The notes beneath the pieces were generated by a model that worked only from the letters and a program-made list of their open reading frames with translations, ran no database searches and was not told the origin of the DNA. The translations under genes were made by a program, and so were the position numbers. DNA of 10,135 bases from CAYPTI01 sp964413525 [NCBI: uncultured bacterium] (GTDB lineage Bacteria; T1Sed10-126), in the NCBI GenBank assembly GCA_964413525.1, contig CAYPTI010000066.1, forward strand, positions 1 through 10,135, read 5' to 3'. The first letter of the stretch is position 1. Each line of letters begins with the position of its first letter. Positions 6,377-10,135 of the stretch are shown piece by piece.

Positions 6377-7171
6377 ATGAGTTCTGACAAAGCAACCCTC
6401 GTTGTCATGGTTCTTAGCCGGGACCCGGAAAAACTTGAGCCCGTTATCAGCACGATCCAAGAATACTACCGCAGTGACGTTTTTACGATTTCCGAAAGCT
6501 GGCAAATCAGCAAAGAATTTTACGCCAATCAACCCGATTGCGTGTTGTTTGATTACGAATTAAACGACTTCAAGAAAATGATGAGGGATAATGAACTCTT
6601 CCCTAAAGAAATGAAGCGGGTTCCCATGGCCGTTTTCCTGAACGATATGGTGGAACAGTCCAGGGTAGACCTCCCCGCTGCCGTGTACGGGTTTTTGGCT
6701 CCAACCAGTTCAACCAAGGACATTCTAACAACCATGGATCGGATTTCCCGTCAGGCAGGATACACCCTGAAAACCGGAGAAATCGATAACCGACTCGTTC
6801 AGCGCAACGTTGGTGTTCAGTTAAAATCAACCGACAAGGAGGTTCTCGCGGAGGGAGAAACAACCGGGCTGGATGAAGAAACGATTAACGCCCGGATCAA
6901 CCTGACGAAAGACGACCTCACCCCGGACGAGTTGGAGGGCAAACGCTGCAAGGTCTACTTCACCGATCCGGATTTACTATACGTCTCCCCCCCGGAAGGG
7001 CTGGTAAAATCGGTGGAACCAAGCTGGGACGATTTGTTTGACTGCTTTATTTCGTACATTATTGATCAGGACAAGGTCGGCGGCTTCCATCGGAATCCCC
7101 AGTCGAAGGAAATCCTGGACGAGCTGATCGAAAGTCAGACCGAAAACAGCGTCCGGATCAAGGAACAGTAG
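6377..7171 (+). CDS. Degenerate response-regulator receiver-like protein with unknown C-terminal domain
   Basis: The product is 264 aa. Residues 7-123 follow the alternating strand-helix pattern of a CheY-like receiver: LVVMVLSRDPEKL (first strand), CVLFDYEL (55-62) with Asp59 in the phosphoacceptor position, VPMAVFLND (82-90), and YGFLAPTSS (104-112). The acidic pair after the first strand is replaced by SRD, and the invariant Lys before Pro in the last strand is Ala108 (APT for KPx). Normal phosphorylation switching is therefore doubtful. The segment 124-190 is charged and probably a linker. Residues 190-260 (from KRCKVYFTDPDLL to QTENSVRIKEQ) form a domain I do not recognise; there is no helix-turn-helix, GGDEF, EAL or clear PilZ motif. 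The ATG at 6377 has AAGGA about 9 bases upstream. The gene is visibly AT-richer than its neighbours, in third codon positions too. It lies convergent with the lipoprotein gene, only 38 bases away. Confidence 0.6.
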   Translation: MSSDKATLVVMVLSRDPEKLEPVISTIQEYYRSDVFTISESWQISKEFYANQPDCVLFDYELNDFKKMMRDNELFPKEMKRVPMAVFLNDMVEQSRVDLPAAVYGFLAPTSSTKDILTTMDRISRQAGYTLKTGEIDNRLVQRNVGVQLKSTDKEVLAEGETTGLDEETINARINLTKDDLTPDELEGKRCKVYFTDPDLLYVSPPEGLVKSVEPSWDDLFDCFISYIIDQDKVGGFHRNPQSKEILDELIESQTENSVRIKEQ

Positions 7172-7209
7172 GAGGAGGACTCCTTCCCCCGGAACCAATC
7201 GCCGGAATT

Positions 7210-8091
7210 CTACTCCACGGCTGACTCGTAATGGTGGATCACGGTGCCCCGGAACCGTGAATACACCTCGCGCCGTGGGGAGTCAAAGACATCCTCAACC
7301 AGCCGGGCGGACCGCTGCATCGAACCCCGGTTCCCCTCCTCCAGCTGGCCCATGTCCAGGGCGACGGCGTAGGGCTTTCCCGACCACCGCATCGCCTCCT
7401 CGGTGGATCGGACGACCTGCTCCAGGTTGTCCCGGTACGACATCACGACGAAGTAATTCACCTCGGACCACCACAGAAAACTGTTCCACGCCCGGGACCG
7501 CCGGGCCCACCACCATCCGACGGAGACGGAGACCGGCAGGTTCTCCGCCCGGAAGCCGGGATACCGGGGGGAATCGGTGACCCGATCGATCTGGAACCGG
7601 AATTCGGTCAGGAACGCATCAACCCGATCGTCCCCTGGCTCTAGGTTGAGGTGAATCCCGTCAAACCACGGGCTGCCTTCCATTGCCCGGATCGCCTCGT
7701 CCAGCGTCCGAAGAAACTGTTCCGACCGCTCGATCCCGTCCAACCCCTGGGAACCCACCAGGGCCTCCACCCGGATGCCTTCCTCGTGGGCACGTTGGAT
7801 AAACCGGGAAAGGTCCTCGGTTCGAAAATGTTCGGTGGCCCTCCAGTTCCAGTACACCGTACCGACGTCCCAGGCGTCGGCCCGGTCGAAAAATCGGTCC
7901 GTTTTCCGTCCGTTCTCAACCAGATCCAGAAGCAACTGCGGATCCGATCCCCAGAGGTAGAGGCCCCGGTTTTGGAACACGTCGGCTTCCGAGGCCCGAT
8001 CCGATCCCCCCAGGGAAACAGCACAACCGGTGGCCAGCACCACGGACAGCATCAACAATCCGCCGGCACACCACCCATAAACAGCTTCCAT
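7210..8091 (-). CDS. Lipoprotein with probable TIM-barrel, glycoside-hydrolase-like domain
   Basis: The product is 293 aa. The N-terminus is a lipoprotein signal with hydrophobic core GLLMLSVVLA and LATGC ending at Cys23. Ala at -3 with Leu at -4 is a relaxed lipobox of the kind accepted in spirochaetes. The mature part reads like a TIM barrel: NRGLYLWG, VGTVYWNWRA, GIRVEALVG, then WFDGIHLNLEPGDD (about residues 141-154) with a strand-ending Glu as in many glycosidases, LPVSVSVGWWW, VNYFVVMSYRDN and KPYAVALDMG. The hIHLxLEP and hhMSYR pattern recalls GH18-like and related barrels, but a GH18 DxxDxDxE motif is absent, so no substrate is claimed. The start ATG at 8091 has GGGAGG 7 bases upstream; the frame continues to a GTG at 8106 that would lie in that binding site. 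A good -10 sits about 30 bases upstream. It is a single-gene unit. Confidence 0.7.
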   Translation of the reverse strand: MEAVYGWCAGGLLMLSVVLATGCAVSLGGSDRASEADVFQNRGLYLWGSDPQLLLDLVENGRKTDRFFDRADAWDVGTVYWNWRATEHFRTEDLSRFIQRAHEEGIRVEALVGSQGLDGIERSEQFLRTLDEAIRAMEGSPWFDGIHLNLEPGDDRVDAFLTEFRFQIDRVTDSPRYPGFRAENLPVSVSVGWWWARRSRAWNSFLWWSEVNYFVVMSYRDNLEQVVRSTEEAMRWSGKPYAVALDMGQLEEGNRGSMQRSARLVEDVFDSPRREVYSRFRGTVIHHYESAVE

Positions 8092-8120
8092 TACGGTTCC
8101 TCCCACCGGGACGCTGGCCC

Positions 8121-8129
8121 ACTATACCA
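8121..8129 (-). promoter_or_regulatory. Extended -10 of the lipoprotein gene
   Basis: On the minus strand TGGTATAGT (8121-8129) is an extended -10 with a five-of-six hexamer TATAGT. The -35 area (CGTCGA or GTCGAA near 8143-8149) is poor, as is common with extended -10 promoters. The predicted start at about 8114 gives a leader of some 22 bases with GGGAGG in it. Confidence 0.5.
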
Positions 8130-8555
8130 TCCAACCTCGCTGTTCGACGCCGGAAACGGTCCGGCTACTATTCCACCTGCAGCTCGAAGGTTCAATAACT
8201 CGTGAAACCGTTCCGGATTAATTTCGTTACCGGACAGCAAGCCTGGATTAGATGGTGACATTGAGTTCGAGGAGGTATCGACCCGGAGGAAAGAACGTAG
8301 TCATGATCGATCCAAATTTATTAAGACAGTGGTCGTGTCCCTTTTTGCGTATAAATTCAGCGTCCAAACGGGATTGATGTCTCGGGTAAGGGACCAACCT
8401 TGACGTATCAGTCGTCCAGATCGTTCCTGAATTTTGCGGGACTATTCACCGGTGAGGGCCATGTCTCCGAACATGTCAGCCGGTTCGATGATCATCGCGG
8501 CAATCCGGTTGCCTTCGAGGGATGAAGGGGAAGAAACGCACTTATCCTCATTTTA

Positions 8556-8568
8556 ACAGTAATACTGT
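8556..8568. repeat. 13-bp operator-like palindrome
   Basis: ACAGTA-A-TACTGT is a perfect 6-bp inverted repeat around one base. On the minus strand it lies between GTGACG (a -35-like hexamer) and TAAAAT (a -10-like hexamer) at a somewhat short 15-base spacing. This is the layout of a repressor site over a promoter. No convincing gene follows on that strand for about 450 bases, so its purpose is unknown. Confidence 0.3.
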
Positions 8569-8728
8569 ATCGTCACGCTGACCGGATAAGAAAGAATTTG
8601 GTCTTACGGGAATTCATGTTCCGTTGTAAATTCGTCAAGCTACTTCAGTTCAACCGGGAACACAGATCGATTTTTTTCAGGGACCACAATTTGGTTGGAA
8701 CACTGGGCGACGGAGCGGGTCGGTCGAG

Positions 8729-10135
8729 TCAGGCGGTGACGGCCGGTTCGGGGAGTTCCTGGATCATGTCCCGGAGCACGTAGTGGAGGATGCCGCCGTT
8801 CTTCCAGTACTCCACCTGGATGTCGGTCTCCAGCCGGGACCGGATTTCAAACTCCGTCACCGTCCCGTCGTCCGCGGTGGCGGCGACCTTCAAGGTCCTG
8901 CGGGGCTCCATGTCGGCGATGCCCTCGATGTCGTAGGTCTCCTCCCCGGTGAGCCCCAGTTCCTCCCAGCCCTCCCCGTCCAGGAAGGAGCAGGGCAGCA
9001 CGCCCATCCCGATCAGGTTGGCGATGTGGATCCGTTCGTAGGTCTCGGCAATCACCACGTCGACGCCGAGCAACAGGGTTCCCTTGGCGGCCCAGTCACG
9101 GGAGGACCCGGTGCCGTACTGCTTGCCGGCCATCACGATCAGCGGCGTGTCCTCCTGCTGGTAGGCCATCGAGGCGTCGAAGATGGTGGTCTCCTCCCCC
9201 TCGGGGAACTTGGTCGTGTAACCGCCCTTCCGGTCGGCCAGCTCGTTGTCGAGCCGGATGTTGCCGAAGGTCCCCCGCATCATGACCTCGTGGTTGCCGC
9301 GCCGGGATCCGTAGGAATTGAACTCGTCCGGCGGAACACCCCTGTCGATCAGGTACTGGCCGGCCGGACTCTGGGTGGGAATCGCCCCGGCCGGGGAAAT
9401 GTGGTCGGTGGTGACGCTATCGCCCACCATCACCAGGCAGCGGCCATCCTCGAGGTCCTCCGGTTCGGGTTCCTCCCGGTCCATGCCCTCAAAGAAGGGG
9501 GGCAGTTTGATGTAGGTTGAGTCGTCCTGCCAGTCGTAGGTGTCGCCCTCCGGCACGGAGAGAGAGTGCCAGCGCTCGTTGCCCTCGAACAGATCGGCGT
9601 ACTGTTCCTTGAACAGCTCCGGATCCATGACCTCCTTGATGTGTTGTTTGATTTCGTCGCTGGAGGGCCAGAGGTCCTTCAGGTACACCGGGTCGCCGTT
9701 CGTATCCTGGCCGATCGGTTCCCGGTGAAGGTCGATGTCCACGGTTCCGGCCAGCGCGTAGGCGACCACCAGCGGCGGCGAACAGAGGTAGTTCGCCAGG
9801 GTGTACGGACTGATCCGGCCCTCGAAGTTCCGGTTGCCCGACAGCACAGAGGCCACCACCAGGTCGTTCTCGGTGATCGCCTTCTCCACCGGTTCGGGCA
9901 GCGGGCCGCTGTTGCCGATGCAGGTGGTGCATCCGTAGGCCACCAGATCGAAGTCCAGTTCGGCGAGATCATCCAGCAACCCGAGTTCCGTCAGGTACTG
10001 AGTCACCACCCGGGAACCCGGCGCCAGGCTTGATTTTACGTAGGAGGGGACGTCCAGGCCCCGTTCCAGGGCCTTCCGGGCCACCAGTCCGGCCCCGATC
10101 ATGACGGTGGGGTTGGAGGTGTTGGTGCAGGAGGT
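8729..10135 (-). CDS. acnA: Aconitate hydratase A, C-terminal half (partial)
   Basis: These 468 codons are the C-terminal half of a citrate-cycle aconitase, which isomerises citrate and isocitrate through cis-aconitate. The gene continues beyond the right edge, so an internal ATG at 10102 is not its start: the reading frame upstream encodes TSCTNTSNPTV, part of the enzyme. The three [4Fe-4S] ligands are Cys3, Cys69 and Cys72 of this fragment (TSCTNT and YGCTTCIGNSG), with the same spacing as Cys435, Cys501 and Cys504 of E. coli AcnA. Other active-site blocks are GNRNFEGR, GDSVTTDHISPAGAI, NSYGSRRGNHEVMMRGTF, and YGTGSSRDWAAKG with the substrate-binding Ser-Arg. The IHIANLIGMGVLPCSF block of the swivel domain is present. 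Domain order and length fit AcnA (IRP1-like), not AcnB. The protein is very acidic. No clear terminator follows the TGA at 8729-8731. Confidence 0.97.
   Translation of the reverse strand, partial: TSCTNTSNPTVMIGAGLVARKALERGLDVPSYVKSSLAPGSRVVTQYLTELGLLDDLAELDFDLVAYGCTTCIGNSGPLPEPVEKAITENDLVVASVLSGNRNFEGRISPYTLANYLCSPPLVVAYALAGTVDIDLHREPIGQDTNGDPVYLKDLWPSSDEIKQHIKEVMDPELFKEQYADLFEGNERWHSLSVPEGDTYDWQDDSTYIKLPPFFEGMDREEPEPEDLEDGRCLVMVGDSVTTDHISPAGAIPTQSPAGQYLIDRGVPPDEFNSYGSRRGNHEVMMRGTFGNIRLDNELADRKGGYTTKFPEGEETTIFDASMAYQQEDTPLIVMAGKQYGTGSSRDWAAKGTLLLGVDVVIAETYERIHIANLIGMGVLPCSFLDGEGWEELGLTGEETYDIEGIADMEPRRTLKVAATADDGTVTEFEIRSRLETDIQVEYWKNGGILHYVLRDMIQELPEPAVTA

Larger units (their letters stand above)
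8107..8728. other. Region of about 620 bp without a convincing gene
   Basis: This lies upstream of the lipoprotein gene and downstream of aconitase. It holds the lipoprotein promoter (8121-8129), a 13-bp palindrome (8556-8568), and a T7 run (8671-8677, plus strand) without a good preceding hairpin. A short minus-strand open frame at 8442-8552 carries the peptide NRIAAMIIEPADMFG and could be a gene remnant. An ATT- and AAT-rich stretch lies at about 8310-8355. I see no tRNA or known RNA motif. Such length in a compact region suggests gene decay, an unrecognised RNA, or regulatory sequence. Confidence 0.5.

Noticed and set aside
7172-7209. Terminator between the convergent receiver-like and lipoprotein genes
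   Set aside because: Only a 5-bp AGGAG/CTCCT pairing is visible and no T-run follows, so the evidence is too weak to list.
8252-8377. Plus-strand 41-codon ORF, with a shorter version from the ATG at 8303
   Set aside because: The first ATG has no ribosome-binding site, the second has GGAGG too far upstream, and the peptide resembles nothing I know.
8671-8677. T7 run after the aconitase gene as an intrinsic terminator
   Set aside because: The T-run is on the plus strand, while aconitase is transcribed from the minus strand; no stable hairpin precedes it on the plus strand.
8783-9520. Plus-strand 245-codon frame opposite aconitase
   Set aside because: The minus strand encodes unmistakable AcnA; this frame is its antisense shadow.

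Overview
The window comes from a Gram-negative-type bacterium of fairly high GC. Its proteins are strongly acidic (many D and E), which suggests a salt-adapted species. A relaxed lipobox (L-A-T-G-C) and the general gene content would fit a free-living halophilic or alkaliphilic spirochaete or a similar lineage. That placement is a weak inference; nothing here fixes the taxon.

Layout, left to right: the N-terminal part of an ArfB/YaeJ-type ribosome-rescue hydrolase (minus, cut by the window edge); a spacer holding a doubtful 43-aa ORF and a perfect 15-bp inverted repeat; an SDR-fold protein lacking the catalytic Ser and Tyr (minus); and a DoxX-like membrane protein (minus). Divergent from the last is a TPP riboswitch-controlled operon (plus) that encodes a sodium/solute symporter and, through an ATGA overlap, a 33-aa single-helix membrane protein. 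Next come a membrane-anchored MsrA-MsrB fusion (minus, with a good extended -10 promoter) and an exported acetolactate decarboxylase (minus). Divergent from these is an AT-richer gene for a degenerate receiver-domain protein (plus). Convergent with that is a lipoprotein with a probable TIM-barrel glycosidase-like fold (minus). About 620 bp without a convincing gene follow, then the C-terminal half of aconitase AcnA (minus, cut by the window edge).

The strongest functional unit is the riboswitch operon. The TPP aptamer is unmistakable, so the symporter is very likely a thiamine or thiamine-precursor importer, and the translationally coupled microprotein is a candidate small subunit for it. MsrAB and acetolactate decarboxylase both carry N-terminal export or anchor segments and so probably act outside the cytoplasm. 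They lie in tandem, but msrAB has its own promoter. The remaining genes (rescue factor, SDR, DoxX, receiver-like protein, lipoprotein, aconitase) look like independent single-gene units. I see no tRNA, rRNA, CRISPR array, insertion sequence or phage gene.
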